Part shown: positions 47,159-59,548 of the stretch, one piece after another
Numbering within the stretch: position 1 is the stretch's first letter
Layout of the letters: every line of letters begins with the position of its first letter
DNA from: Tulasnella sp. 424
Lineage: Eukaryota; Basidiomycota; Agaricomycetes; Cantharellales; Tulasnellaceae
Length of the DNA: 64,000 bases
Assembly: GCA_019633425.1 (NCBI GenBank)
Contig: WSUB01000069.1
Coordinates: forward strand, 1 to 64,000
Direction: 5' to 3'
Position numbers and translations under genes: made by a program
The notes under the pieces: generated by a model
The model's input: the letters and a program-made list of their open reading frames with translations, nothing else
The model's database searches: none
What the model was told of the DNA's origin: nothing

Positions 47159-48441
47159 TTTGGGTTTGCCTCTCAGTAAAGAGCAATGGATAAAATATGA
47201 ATGAGTCAAGTTTCCGTGAACTCAACCTATGGGAAGTGGGAAGTGAGGGAGGACTGTTGTGCGAATTTGCTGAGCGTTGCAGCAACGTTTGCGGGATCAA
47301 GTGAGGGGCTAGCTGTGGGGGAGACGAGGGATAAGACTCGCTTTAGACCGTTATATATCTGCCGCTGAAGCTTCCAATCACGAACGCAGCAATTTTCTAT
47401 TACGCGTCATGAAAGTCTATTGCGCAGCGCGAGGCCTTTCGGGCGGTATCAAAAGATAGATAGAATGTCTTGGCATTCCATTTTCACTACTGGGCACGGG
47501 ACACTCACTTGTCCCCCTATCTAACCCCTAAACTGCTCTTCCAATTCAGTATTTCCGCAGCGACGGCGAAGGCGCCAAAATGCGAGATCAGCACACCTGA
47601 CGATAGCAAGTATTAGCACAAGTGGGACTTGCCTTGTAACTTTATAGATGGGCTCTCGCGGGGTGGGATTGGGTACCTCGTACCATTGGTGTAGTGGACA
47701 GCATGCAAGAGTTCCGGGGCATAAAGAGCAATTTTACGGTCCTACATAGCGCAGTCCTCGGCTGAAAGAAGACCTTGCGTTTGCCAGCACAGGTTGCGGA
47801 AAGGTCAACTGTCGCTCGTTACCATGTACCTTATGTGCAAATGATATGTGACTGGATCATAGCACGGGATGACGGCGTACTGAGGAGGGCCGACGGAGCG
47901 CACGCCTTTAACTCATGGATGATGACCGAAAATTTCCCACGGGATAGCGGGTGTCATGTACTCTCTGGGAGACCGAATTCGAGGGAGCGGATTGGGTTCA
48001 GTCTAGTCTAAAATATCTATTATAGGGAAGGACGGAACCTCCCGCGCGTAATCAGCGCACGTCCTCAAGCCTGTGTTCCTGTATATTACCAATACCACCC
48101 AGTCCTTTGCGGACTCTTGCTTCAAGCTGAGCCGAATCATAAAACAGCACTTTCCTCTCCGGGGTGGAGAGGTCAGAGGGAGAAAAATAGAAAGAAGAAT
48201 TCGGTGACGTCATCGAATCACGTGGGACCTCAAATCGGAGGAAAAGACGAATGTCGGTCTCTACCCAACGGGAAGCTACGAGCTCGAGTAATCTTCACTC
48301 CTCCGTTTAGTCAAATTTGTACGATTCTCCAACATACACTCGGGAATGGGCTCTTGTACAAGATAGAATACAGAGATAGTGACTCAAAATGAAATAGAAT
48401 CCCGACGCAAATACGATTCACAGGGCAACGCGTGCAGAGCG
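47159..48441. other. Intergenic; from 47603 it is part of a segmental duplication
   Basis: The first 450 bases are the upstream region of the kinase-TPR gene. From about 47603 the sequence resembles 51358-52206, the 3' flank of the downstream RecQ copy, with many substitutions. No gene was recognised in it. Confidence 0.6.
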
Positions 48442-51210
48442 TCACGTCTTCCAGCTACCTCTGGCTCTCTTCGCTGACGTACTTCCTTGACTCAACGACC
48501 CGCCTGACGAAGTTCCTCCCTTCCGCTTCCTCGCGCGTTTGGTTGGCGCAGCCTCAGCGGTCACAGGGGGACCATCCGGATACGCCAATTCATACGCCTC
48601 GACCTCCATTTCACACCTCAGCAGCAACTCATCCCACGGGTGCAAAGACATCGACCCAAACGCCGGATGTTTGCTCAACTTCTCCGCGGTGATTCTCGGA
48701 CTTGTAATCCCGAACGCGATCCTCGCCAGAAACCTCGCGTCATCACGAATCGCGGTTGACGCGAGGACCTTTTGAAACGCGATTTCGTCGAAAGGCGGTG
48801 GTGAGTAGGAGTATTGAATCGCGGGTTTCCCGCCGGATTGGCAAGGGGTGCAATAGGCGCAGGTTGATTCGAACGGGAAAGAGTCGATGTCGCCGAAGTA
48901 CTCGGCGAGAACTTTGGGGAGGCACGTCGCCGTCGATGCCCATTCGAAAACACTCTCCAACCGAGCAACTTCATCTTTCTCCCTCCCCTCCATTCTCTCG
49001 AACATTTGATCCGCGATTGAGTTGATTTCGCTTTCATCGTCGGGCAGATCTTGGACTAACAGATATCGATTCCGCCTTTGAGTAGCCTTCAGCTCGATCC
49101 AACCCGAATCATGCCAGTCACTGAGCTTGCCAACAATGAGGTTTCGTTCGACGCCGGATATTTGGGACGCTACTTGAACGTCGATGCCGTACCGGGTCTT
49201 TCCAAATTTGGCGTTTGCGGTGATAGCTTTTGCAGCTGGGGATGTGTCGCTCCGACAATGGGCGGTGTATACAGTAGGGTTGGGTGCCTTGTAGTCGAAA
49301 ACCATGTACACTGGCGTGACAGACCTCAACCAGTTGGTCCGGAGTTCCAATTGCGCAAATAGGAGTCCAAGCGTTACGTCCTATTACATTGCTCATCTAG
49401 TCAGCGGACATTTGCGGGCTAGAACTGGGGTAAGGATAACGTACGCGGATATCGTAGTCTTTTGCATATTGATGCATGTTCACTATAAGAACACCTCCGG
49501 CTTTGACCTCTTGAACCTTGGCGTCGATGCAGAGCCGGGTGACGAAGGCGCGGACAGACGCCCGAGAAGGGGTGTTACCCCGAGCGAAGTTTTCCAAGAT
49601 TCTTCGGTCTCCAGGGAAGAGGAAGAGTACACATTGCGATATCTTGCCATCCCGCCCTGCACGACCAACCTCCTGAGAGTAGCCTATTCTCCAAGCTCGT
49701 CAGAAATTGTTGGGAATTGAGCAGATGGGAGCTGCATTGCTCGCCTTCTAAGGTTTTCGGAAGGTTAAAGTGGATTACGTTGCGAATGTCGGCTAGAGAA
49801 ACCAAGTCGCGACGAGTTAAACCTTCACTCCCGACCAAGATTTTCACACCTTTACCTTTGTCGATGCCCTAAGCGAAAAGTAAGACTAGGTAAGCGAAAG
49901 TCTTTTTCGCAGGTATCGATCAACTCACCATCCCAAACGCAATGGTCGCGCAAACAATCGCGGTCGAGCTTTCCATAAACCACTCCTGTGTGGCTTTCCG
50001 CGACGCAGCGTCCATCCCAGCATGATAGGATCTCGCGGCCAGTCCTGCCTCCCCGAGGGCCTGTGCAACGTTTTCAGTGTTCTTCTGCTGCGTGACGTAG
50101 ACGATAGTTGGACCAGGGTTGGCGCGGCAGAATTGGATGGTCCGTTCGATCCGTTCGTTTCCCTGAGGGTCGTCCGCGATGCTCTCGATTCGGAGACGAA
50201 GGCTGGTGGAAGAGCAGATAAGGTTAAGGTATAGGAAAGGGTCTAAAAGTGGCATAGTACATGCTTTGGACGATAGTATGAGGTTCTGAATAATCCTCCC
50301 TGCGGGTCAACCTTGAATACGCGACAAATGTCGCCGATGACTTGTAGTGTAGCGGTAGCTGTGAGACAAAGAACTCTCTTCGCATTATATTCTTCGGCGA
50401 ATCTGGCAATTTTTAGGTAGTCGGGCCTATGTGTATATGCCACAGAGGGATGGGAGGGTTTTCAACATCGAAGCGAGGTCGAACGATCTTGACCCAATTT
50501 CGCACCTGAAGGATTCACCCCATTCGGAGCAACAGTGAGCTTCGTCTACTGCTAAAAGATCGATGGAATAGTGGCCGATTGTTGACATGAAACCTTCCAT
50601 ATTGAGCCTACAAAAGTCGGATATTTATAAGCAGTAGCATTTTGTGGGGTTGCGAGATGAGGTTACCGTTCTGGGGCGACATAGAGTAGCTTCAGGTGTC
50701 CTGAGCGAAGTGCATCCTGCGTTTCTCGATATTCTTCTTTGGTCTGGGAGGAGTCGAGTCGACCCGCTGGGATGCCTCGACGTACAAGACTATCAACTTG
50801 GTCCTAAGATGGAAAGGACCACCCTTCAGTCTTTCCATACAAGGTTGGTCGAAAGCACATCTGGAACACCTTCATCAGGGCCAAGAGTGGACTGATAACC
50901 AGCGTCAGACCGGGAAAACACAGCGCCGGTAGCTGATAGCATAGACTTTTCCCAGCCCCTAAAGACGCCGAATCAGCACAAAAAGAAAGGAATAAGTGAG
51001 ACGGCGGGTCAACGCGCCTGTGGGAAGAACTGCCAACGCGTTGTTGTTTTCAACCAGGAGTCGCCGAACAACTGCTTCTTGGTAACCTCTGAAGCTGGTC
51101 AATCTGAATTTTTCCACAAGGAGTTGCTTTGCTTCCTCCATGATTACGGCGCCCAAGGACCAAAGGAGTCGCGACTGGCGGGGGAAAGTTGGACACGGCC
51201 AAAGCGTAGG
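47603..51210 (-). repeat. Tandem segmental duplication, unit A
   Basis: Unit A carries RecQ copy A plus about 840 bases of its 3' flank and some 70 bases upstream of its start codon. It repeats at an offset of about 3.76 kb in unit B (offset 3755 at the left block atagcaagtatt, 3766 at the start codons). Coding parts are very similar and the flanks are more diverged. Confidence 0.85.
48442..51141 (-). CDS. RecQ-family DNA helicase, copy A
   Basis: ATP-dependent 3'-5' DNA helicase by family. It starts at 51141 ([20 protein letters not shown]). Motifs: Walker A PTGAGKS (split by the first intron), [73 protein letters not shown], then [17 protein letters not shown] and [12 protein letters not shown]. 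The C-terminal part is winged-helix-like (RQC type) with a Cys cluster (CAYCTPC) and a basic tail; no HRDC domain is seen. Motif III reads LTATATLQV where copy B and most RecQs have LTATATPQV. The first intron has a GC donor (gcgcgt) where copy B has GT. A second GC-AG intron precedes YSQEVG. The frame is otherwise open, so the gene may be functional. Confidence 0.87.
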
Positions 51211-52206
51211 CCCGGGCTCGTTCCCACTGATTTTATGGAAAGCGTATGTGTACAGCTCCCACTCGGCTTGCCACCTCACGCCACCGCCGCCGTCCGGAAC
51301 CATCATAGCCCCGACTGACGCGTTGTGGTCAACGTTGATGATGATAACCACGCGACAATAGCAAGTATTGGCACAATCGGGACTTGCTTTGTATGTTCAT
51401 AGGTGGGCTCCGTTGGTTGGAATCGCTTTCCTCGCACCATTGACGTGGCGAGCGGACCGCCTGCAAGAGCGCGAGAGCATAGAGATCAATCGTGTTTTGC
51501 GGTGCTGCAGAGCGCGTTCTTCGGCTGAAACGGTTTGCCAGCCCAGGTTGCAGAAAAATCGACTTTCGGTCGTGACCATGTAAGGTATGTACAAATGAAG
51601 CCCGCGTGGCTGCGGATAAGTGACCGATCATAGCGCGGCCGATGTTGGATTGAAGAGGACCGACGAACTCAAGCCTTGACTCAAGGAGGAGGGCCGCAAC
51701 TTCCCGCGGGATAAAGAGTATCATGTATTCTCTGAAAGACTCCGGAGTCGAGGGGTAGATTGCGTTCAGTCTAGTCTAGAATTTATAGTTTTGGAAAGAG
51801 CGGAACCTCGAGCTCGCGTCCGCGACCGGCTCATGGCCCAAAGCATGTGCTCTCACATATTGCTACTTCTACCTAGTACTTCAAGAGCTCTCGCTTCGAG
51901 TTGAATTGAATCACAAGGAAGTGCTTTCCTATTTGGGGTAGGGAGGTCCTCAGAGGGGAAAACCGTCTGACCTCATGGGCCGAATTACGTGGGAACCTTG
52001 CGCCACAATCAAAGGAAAACATCTGGCCAAGCGTTTGTGAAAAATTCAAGCAAGCGGATAAACACCCCCCGGGCCCTCATCGTCGGCAAATGGGCATAAA
52101 CTCGATCATAGAGACAATTGGTGACAGAATAAAATACAGAAATAATGACTGGAAAGAGAACGCCGACACACTCACGACCCAAAGGGATCCGGAGACGTAC
52201 ACACGG
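51142..52206. other. Spacer between the RecQ copies
   Basis: Contains the copy A upstream region to about 51210, a short unduplicated junction (51211-51357), then the duplicated 3' flank of copy B. No gene was found. A gene would have to be read through several stops on either strand. Confidence 0.6.
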
Positions 52207-54976
52207 TCACCTCTTCCAACCACCCCTGGCTCTCTTTGCTGACGTTCCGCCTCGAGTCGAAGACCCACCCGAGGTCGCTCCCTTCCGCTTCGTCGCAGGT
52301 TTGGTCGACGGAGCCGGAGCAGCCACCGGCGGACCATCCGGATACGCCATTTCATACGCCTCGACCTCCATCTCACACCTCAGCAGCAATTCATCCCACG
52401 GATGCAAGGACATCAACCCGAACGCCGGATGTTTACTCAGCTTCTCCGTCGTAATCCTCGGACTCGTAATCCCAAACGCGATCCTCGCGAGGAACCGCGC
52501 GTCATCTCGAATCGCGGTTGACGCCAGGACCTTTTGGAACGCGATTTCGTCGAAAGCTGGCGGAGTGTAGGAGTACTGGATCGCAGGTTTCCCGCCGGAT
52601 TTACAAGCGGTGCAGTAGGAGCAGCTTGATTCGAGGGGGAAGGAGTCGATGTCGCCGAAGTATTCGGCAAGCGCTTTGGGGAGGCACGTCGCCGTCGACG
52701 CCCAGTCGAAAACCTTCTCCAACCGAGCAACTTCCTCCCTCTCTCTCCCCTCCATTTTCTCGAACATTTGATCCGCGATAGAGTGGATCTCCTCTTCGTC
52801 GTCGGGCAGATCCTGGAGTAGCAAATATCGATTCCGCCTTTGAGACGGCTTCAACTCGATCCAACCCGAATCATGCCAGTCGTTGAGCATGCGCACAATG
52901 TCGGTTCGTTCGACGCCGGATGTTTCGGATGCTACTTGAACGTCGATGCCGTACTGGGTCTTCCCAAATTTGGCGTGTGAGACGATGGCTTTTGCGGCTG
53001 GTGATTTGTCGCCCCGACAATTGGCGGTGTACAGAGCGGGGTTGGGTGTCTTGTAGTCGAAAACCATGTACATTGGCGTGACCGACCTCAACCAGTTGAA
53101 GCGGAGTTCAAGTTGTGCAAATAGGAGCCCGAGCGTGACGTCCTATTGCAGTGGCCATCTGATCAGCGGACGTTGCAGGGCTCGAATTAGGGTAAGGACA
53201 ACGTACTCGGATATCGTAGTCTTTTGCGTATTGAAACATGTTCACGATAAGAATACCTCCCGCTTTGACCTCTTGAACCTTGGCATCGATGCAGACACGG
53301 GTGACAAAGGCGCGAACGGACGCCCGAGAGGGAGTGTTCCCTCGGGCAAAGTTCTCCAAGATACTTCTGTCTCCTGCGAAGAGGAAAAGTACGCATTTTG
53401 ACGCCTTGCCATCCCGCCCCGCGCGACCGACTTCTTGAGAGTAACCTACGATCGAGACTCGTCAGAAGACGTCAAACATTGATCATATAAGCTGCATTGC
53501 TCGCCTTCTAAAGTTTTTGGAAGGTTAAAGTGGATTACGTTGCGAATGTCGGCTGGAGAAATCGAGGCGCGATGAGTTAGCCCATCCCTCCTGGCCTATA
53601 CCACCTTCACTCTCTCACCTTTGTCAATGCCCTAAGCGTAAAACGAGACTAAGTATAAAACAGATATTCGCAGATCTCAATCGACTTACCATCCCAAACG
53701 CAATTGTCGCGCAAACGATGGCTGTCGGGCTTTGCATAAACCACTCCTGTGTGGCTTTTCGCGCCGCGGCATCCATCCCAGCATGATAGCACCTCGCGTC
53801 TAGTCCCTCCTCCTCGAGCGCCCTTGCAACGTTTTCAGTGTTCTTCTGTTGGGTGACGTAGACGATGGTTGGACCAGGATTGGCGCGGCAGAATTGGACG
53901 GTGCGTTTGATCCGTTCGCTGCCTTGAGCGTCATCGGCGATGCTTTCGATTCGGAGATGAAGGCTAGTGGAAGCGCAGGTCAGCACACGGAATACACAAA
54001 AGGCCGAAGAATGGTATAGCACCTACTTTGGACGGTAGGAAGAAGTTCTGAATAATCCTTCCTGGGGATCAACCTTAAATACCTGACAAATGTCTTCGGC
54101 GACCTGTGGTGTAGCGGTTGCAGTGAGACAAAGAACTCTCTTCACGTTATATTCTTCAGCGAATCTGGCAATCTTTAGGTAGTCGGGCCTATGTGTATAT
54201 GGCACAGTGGGGGTGGGAAGGTGGTCAACATCGAAGCGAGCTTGAACGATCTTGACCCAATTTCGCACCTGAAGGATTCACCCCATTCGGAGCAACAGTG
54301 AGCTTCGTCTACGGCCAAAAGGTCAATCTCGTATTGGCCGATTGTCGACATGAAACCTTCCATGTTGAGCCTACAAGAATCGGATATTCTTAGCAATAGC
54401 ATTTTGTGGGGTTGCGAGACAAGATTACCGTTCTGGGGCGACATAGAGTAGCTTCAGCTCTCCCGAGCGAAGTGCATCCTGCGTTTCTCGATATTCTTCT
54501 TTGCTCTGGGACGAGTCGAGTCGACCTGCTGGGATGCCTCGGCGGACAAGACTGTCGACTTGGTCCTAACACGGGATGCCGTCAGTTTATCCGTCCCAAG
54601 GTTGGTCAAAGCGCGTCTAAGACACCTTCATCAGGGCCAAAAGTGGGCTGATAACTAATGTAAGACCGGGGAAACACAGCGCCGGTAGCTGATAGCATAG
54701 ACTTTTCCCAGCCCCTAAAGACACCGCGTCCGATTAGCGAAAAAAGTGGGACAACCAACCGTAAGCTCGGCGGGTCGACGCACCTGTCGGCTTGACTGCC
54801 AACGCGTTTTTGTTTTCAACAAGGAGTCGCCGAATAACGGCTTCTTGATGACCTCTGAAGCTGGTTAGTCTGAATTTCTCCACAAGGAGTTGCTTTGCTT
54901 CGTCCATGATTACGACACGTGAAGGGCTAAAAAAGTCGTGACCGGCGGCGGAGGAAAGTTGGACGCGGACAAAGCG
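51358..54976 (-). repeat. Tandem segmental duplication, unit B
   Basis: Second unit of the RecQ duplication, in the same orientation as unit A. Similarity fades about 70 bases upstream of the copy B start codon, near aaagcg. Confidence 0.85.
52207..54907 (-). CDS. RecQ-family DNA helicase, copy B
   Basis: Tandem paralogue of copy A with the same exon layout. It starts at 54907 ([20 protein letters not shown]) and ends GGWKR. Walker A (AVKPTGAGKS) is split by an intron with a normal gtgcgt donor. It keeps [48 protein letters not shown] and [12 protein letters not shown]. The C-terminal half is nearly identical to copy A in motif order, with a Cys cluster (CSYCTAC) and basic tail. A GC-AG intron (gcgagc donor) before YSQEVG is shared with copy A and so predates the duplication. 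Copy B looks closer to the canonical RecQ consensus than copy A. By family it would act in recombination and fork repair. Confidence 0.87.
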
Positions 54977-55911
54977 GAACTCGAAAACAGAACTTGGCCC
55001 TGGACAAACACGAGCAAGCCGCGTCTCGGCACCGCTCGGCGTAAACGATACGATATTCTGATCATTCCCAGATGAACGAATCCCTTATACGGATCGACAT
55101 TCGCTTCCATTTACGACACATTTCGATCGCATTCATCGTCTATCCTTGGTCTGGGCTGTGCGTTAGCATGTGTGTATGTCCTTCTGAGGTCCGCTAAGCA
55201 AGGTTTGATCGAGAGGAATGTACACATTACGCTTAATCTCGACAAATTCGCCGAGGTACGTATTTGGCTTGGACGACGTTGGGTATCTAGCTCCAGTGGT
55301 TGGGTATCAAAGGACAACACTAACGTCAATCAATGGTTCGGCGGACGCTTCGCGAATTCGGGGGACCACAGCCACAGGGAGCATGGTGTGAATTCCCAGT
55401 GCCCGACCCTCAGGCGGACCCCCTTTTCAATAATTGCAGCACGAATGAATTCATTCACAAGGTTTTTTTTATCAGCGTACGCATGACATAACCCACTGGG
55501 TAATTCGGCGCTCGAACAACGTTCGGCAGCGCCAACCCTTCGTTGCCATTCGTCTCCGCCGATGAATTCATGGTGTTCGGAGGATGGTACCAAGCCAAGC
55601 ACCGTGATCATCCCCCGCGTCGGATCTCCTCCCGCCTCTTGAAGTGCTGCACGTGTGCGAACTTTGTCGAAATAAATTAATGTCTTCGCAAGGTTAGCGC
55701 TGAGGAGAAGGGGGTCCCGATCGGCTAGTCTTCGGAGGACGGAGCGGAATTCCAATTAAGGAACGACTCTCCTCCATCCGTCACAACCTCTCACCTCTTG
55801 CAAATTTGATACCATCTCGAGACTCATACAAAACTGCACTGGTTCGCAAACTTATGCCGCTTCAGCAACTCCCTCCTGTGCTCAATCCACCGGCTACTAT
55901 TCATCCTAATC
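54908..55911. other. Intergenic with one orphan open frame
   Basis: Lies between the RecQ copy B start and the next plus-strand gene. Apart from the minus-strand frame at 55330-55755, nothing is supported. Confidence 0.5.
55330..55755 (-). CDS. Orphan open frame, possible gene fragment
   Basis: A 141-codon frame with protein-like composition (NLAKTLIYFDKVRTRAAL, NEFIRAAIIEKGVRL). The IYFDKV segment faintly recalls the start of a helicase C-terminal domain, as in mobile-element RecQ/DEAD helicases, but no motif confirms this. There are no splice sites or flanking exons. It may be a relic from the helicase-rich neighbourhood or chance. Confidence 0.25.
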   Translation of the reverse strand: MEFRSVLRRLADRDPLLLSANLAKTLIYFDKVRTRAALQEAGGDPTRGMITVLGLVPSSEHHEFIGGDEWQRRVGAAERCSSAELPSGLCHAYADKKNLVNEFIRAAIIEKGVRLRVGHWEFTPCSLWLWSPEFAKRPPNH

Positions 55912-58900
55912 ATGGTTCATGCCGCTTTCGACGCTTGCGAGACTGTAAACTCCATCCTGGATCTAGCCAAAGCATCAGGCATCGTGTACGATGTCCTAGA
56001 TCCTACACCGTTTTGGAAGTTTTCGAGGGTAATGCCGCTTTCCTCTCCTTCACCGTTGTCCGACAAGACTCGAACTAACTTGGCACTTTGTGGGGGATTG
56101 CCTTGTCTAGAGCCGACTCCAAAACGGTGCAGATGTCTCTGCGCTCCTTTCCATTCTCGACGAGTATACTCAAACAGTCTGGACTTTCATAAACGGCATT
56201 CCCGTCGACCATCTGCGGTACGGTGACAAGGCCGAAATTCGTCTTGCCAAAAATGTCATTGCGGCATGGTACTTGTGAGCCCCTTCTCTCGCGTGCGTCG
56301 CGGCTTATTTGGCGTTTTGACTCCGGTCTTCTCCTCGCCTCGACCCTTATCGCACAGCCAATTAGAACAAGCCCTGCAACTTCTCAAGAACGCTGGCCTC
56401 CGCGAAAAAAACTTCTTGGGACTCTTTCGTCGAGCTAGACGCCGCAGAGCACTCCGCCGCTGCGTTAAGGAGCTCACTACAGCACACGAAAGACTCGAGG
56501 TGAGCTCGCAATCCTTCCACTAGCCTAATTTCAATTTGAGACATGCTCACCCTACCTTTTTCCCCTTATCCCCATCAACCGTCCCAACCCTTCGCCATCA
56601 AAATATACTCAGCAATCAATTGCCAACCTTGTTACGCCATTCCCTGTCCTGTCCACGCCCGACGATTCTCCTGTCACCATCTGCCAAAGTCTCGTCCCAA
56701 CTCCAATTTCCTCTCCGACTCGGAGCTCTACAAGTTACTCTACTTCCGATCGCAATTCCACCGTGCTAGTCTTAGAGGGGGTGAGGACTTTCTGTATTCG
56801 ATTCAGTCTTCCCAGCCACCCGAGATGAGTTGCCGGAGGATCCAGGGACTGACATTCCTTTTCCCTTGATCCTGTGCCCTTTTTCTCATCAGGGAAATGT
56901 CGCCCCCGGTGAACTAGAGATAGTTCGCACAGTGCCCCCGACCTCTTATTACCGAAAATCGTTTTGGAACGGGTTCGTCGAAGCTGACGTTCGTGGTCAA
57001 GCCAAGCTAGTCAAGGTTTACCGGAACAGCCAGACGACCGCGTCAGATGATGGCGACACTGAGATCGAGTTCTATGGGGATTTACATAATTTGCAGCAAA
57101 AGACGTGAGTGGTGTTTGTTCGGGAGCTTATCTTATCGCTCCTCCGGTGAACAAATAGGTCTAACGGCCACCTTCCCACTGTTGGCCCCGTTTTACTTGC
57201 CCTTTTTGAACAGACTTGCTCAATTCCCGAAGCTATTTGGGTATTGTAATGACCCCTCTGCAACCTTCCTGGTTTTCGACAGCAGTGAGTTCGCTACGCT
57301 TTTTCCTGGCTCATTCGAGCTCGGCTATCTTGGTCATACTGACGAGTGGAGTTCCGGGTAGTGTGTTTCACACCTTTCAAGCAAGTCGTCACCTCGTTGC
57401 AGAGCACTGGGCAGTGCGCTGCCTCTCAAAATTTATGGCGTCAGGTAAGAAGATATTCCTCGTTCGGGTCAATTCACGATGCTGACTTAAGGCGATGTAC
57501 AGTTCATGGAAATGTTTGTGAGTACAGCATCCGCCATTTTTTGCTGCCAGCGCCTCTGAACGTCCTGGTGCACTGTCCGTGTAGAACGCGGTCCATTACC
57601 TCGTTGAGAATCATGGGGGCGTCACGTGGACCTTCCTTGAATTCACGATTGCAGTTCGTCAAACCCCTCGATTCTCTGTTCTGGGAGAATATTCGACCTG
57701 ACCTTCAAATTGACCATTCTAGGATGCTCGGGTGGATGATCGAGGAACAGTTGTGGTTTCGCCTCGATGGATCAACACCGACATGAGTGGCTGGGACACC
57801 AGTCGGTCCAAATTCCTCACCCTCCTGGGACGAATGCGTCATCGAGTAAGCCTCTCACCTCTCTTCCCTAGAGGTCAAATTGGCCTAACGTACGCGTGCT
57901 CCTTCCATCAGTTCTTCGAAGGCGAAGTCGAGCTCCGGACGTTCAAGTCTCTCTTCTACCCGTATCGCCGTCGTTGGGAACAACGGATGTACGGAGCTGT
58001 GACAACCGGCTTACCTGAGTCTTCCGACCTCCTCGACCGGCTATCGGAGTTCTGTCCGTCAGATTACAGCGAGCCCGCGATAAGGTGGCCTTTAGGCACG
58101 GTAACGTCCGATGGCAGTGTCCCCAGAGCTGGGGATGTGGGGTACTTTGAAGAGGGGGATAGTATGTGCGAGATGGCTGCAAGTTTCGGGCTGGGCAAGG
58201 GTTTCGTGAACTCTTTTAAGATATTAGGCAATGTCGCCAAAGACTGCGGGATGGGAGTGGAGTTGTCTATGGTGCAGTATGAGAATTTGTTCGGGACGAA
58301 ATATGCACGGATTGAGAAGGTTGGGGAGAGGTTATTCAAGTGAGTTAGCCTTCTTGATTTTCTTTTGGGTAGAAGATGCTAATGAGTTCTTTGGGACTAG
58401 GGTGACCATTACACCACCAGCAGATGTCCTCCAGTCCGACCCGGGTTTGGCATACCAAACCTTGGACGTCGAATGGTTGACTGCGCTTAAAGAGCCCACT
58501 GCCGACCTTGAGACCATACAGCAGCATGCTCGTCAGTATGTGACTGGCAAGAATGTTGATGGAAGGAGTATCTGTCTCAGTGAGCTGATACCTTCCTAAC
58601 GCTGAGAGCGTCCCCTGAGCTGACCCACCGTCTTTAGCGACTGAAATGCGCGGCTTACTCTCCTTCGGCACCATCGGAAGCTTCATCTGCCGACTCATCG
58701 ACCCTATCAATCTTTTTGTCGAATTTGATGATTCTGGACTTCTGCTGTCCGCTCGGTGGAGCTTCCTAAACGACCCGAGGTCGGAGAAGGGCTTTATGGA
58801 AGCTGAAAAGTTCGAATGCCCCAAGCCAACGATGTAAGCTGGCAATTGCACTGATTAATTTTCACCCACTAACGTTTCTTCTTCGACACATAGCTATCAT

Positions 58901-58951
58901 CCACCTTTCTGGTCTTGGGTGCTGTCTCGTTCGCTTGGCAAGCTGGCGTGA
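55912..58951 (+). CDS. Unknown multi-exon protein with kinase-like N-lobe remnant
   Basis: The first exon starts at 55912 (MVHAAFDACETVNSILDLAK) and joins to SRLQNGADVSALLSILDEY and QLEQALQLLKNAGLREKNFL, an N-terminal helical region. The next part resembles the N-lobe of a protein kinase: QAKLVKVYR as beta-3, FYGDLHNLQQK, then LFGYCNDPSATFLVFDSS as the hinge side. No HRD or DFG motif follows, so this would be a pseudokinase module. The C-terminal half (57900-58950) is unknown sequence containing WPLGTVTSDGSVPRAGDVGYF and ends YHPPFWSWVLSRSLGKLA. It resembles a large Agaricomycete family of kinase-like proteins I know only by pattern. Several middle exon joins (56500-57750) are unresolved. Confidence 0.6.
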
Positions 58952-59548
58952 AGGAACGTCGCTGTGGCTGTTGACCAAAAGTACTTTCGGGCCTCTCAGT
59001 AGTAGTATCTTTTATATATGTATCGGTAACTTGACTGTACTAGGACTGTACCTATATGAATATGTATTATATCGCTTTATGATTGATAGACGCGGGGCTG
59101 CGGTCTAACATTTCACGCCGCACGCCAGGGCGCCCCAGAAGATGACGGCTTGCACTTTGGACCACTTCCACTTCACTTCTCCCATCTAACATGGGGAGAA
59201 AGAACCTGATAGCATCCAACGACTGAATAATACAGGCTAGGCTAACGCTCATAGCTTGCCCCAGGTTACGTACGGTTGTCCTCGAGGGCAGAGACCTAAG
59301 TTGCACTTTGTAACTAAACTCAATCCTCCTTGTTCAAATTTGAAATGGTACCTCTGAACAGACTTGGATTTTGCTTTGACGGCTCCCGAATCGGATAAGC
59401 ATCGGATCTTCTAAGCCACACACGTGACAACTGGGGACGTAAGCGGACGAAGCACCTCCGCCAGCCTCCGCCTGCCTGCAACCATCTCTCAACCATCTCC
59501 TCCCTCTCATTCCCCTTGAACGACTTGATTTTGCAACGATCTTCAACG
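58952..59548. other. Upstream region of the alpha-mannosidase gene
   Basis: Holds the 3' UTR of the preceding gene (an AT-rich stretch near 59010-59080) and the promoter of the mannosidase gene. No gene is seen. Confidence 0.5.
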
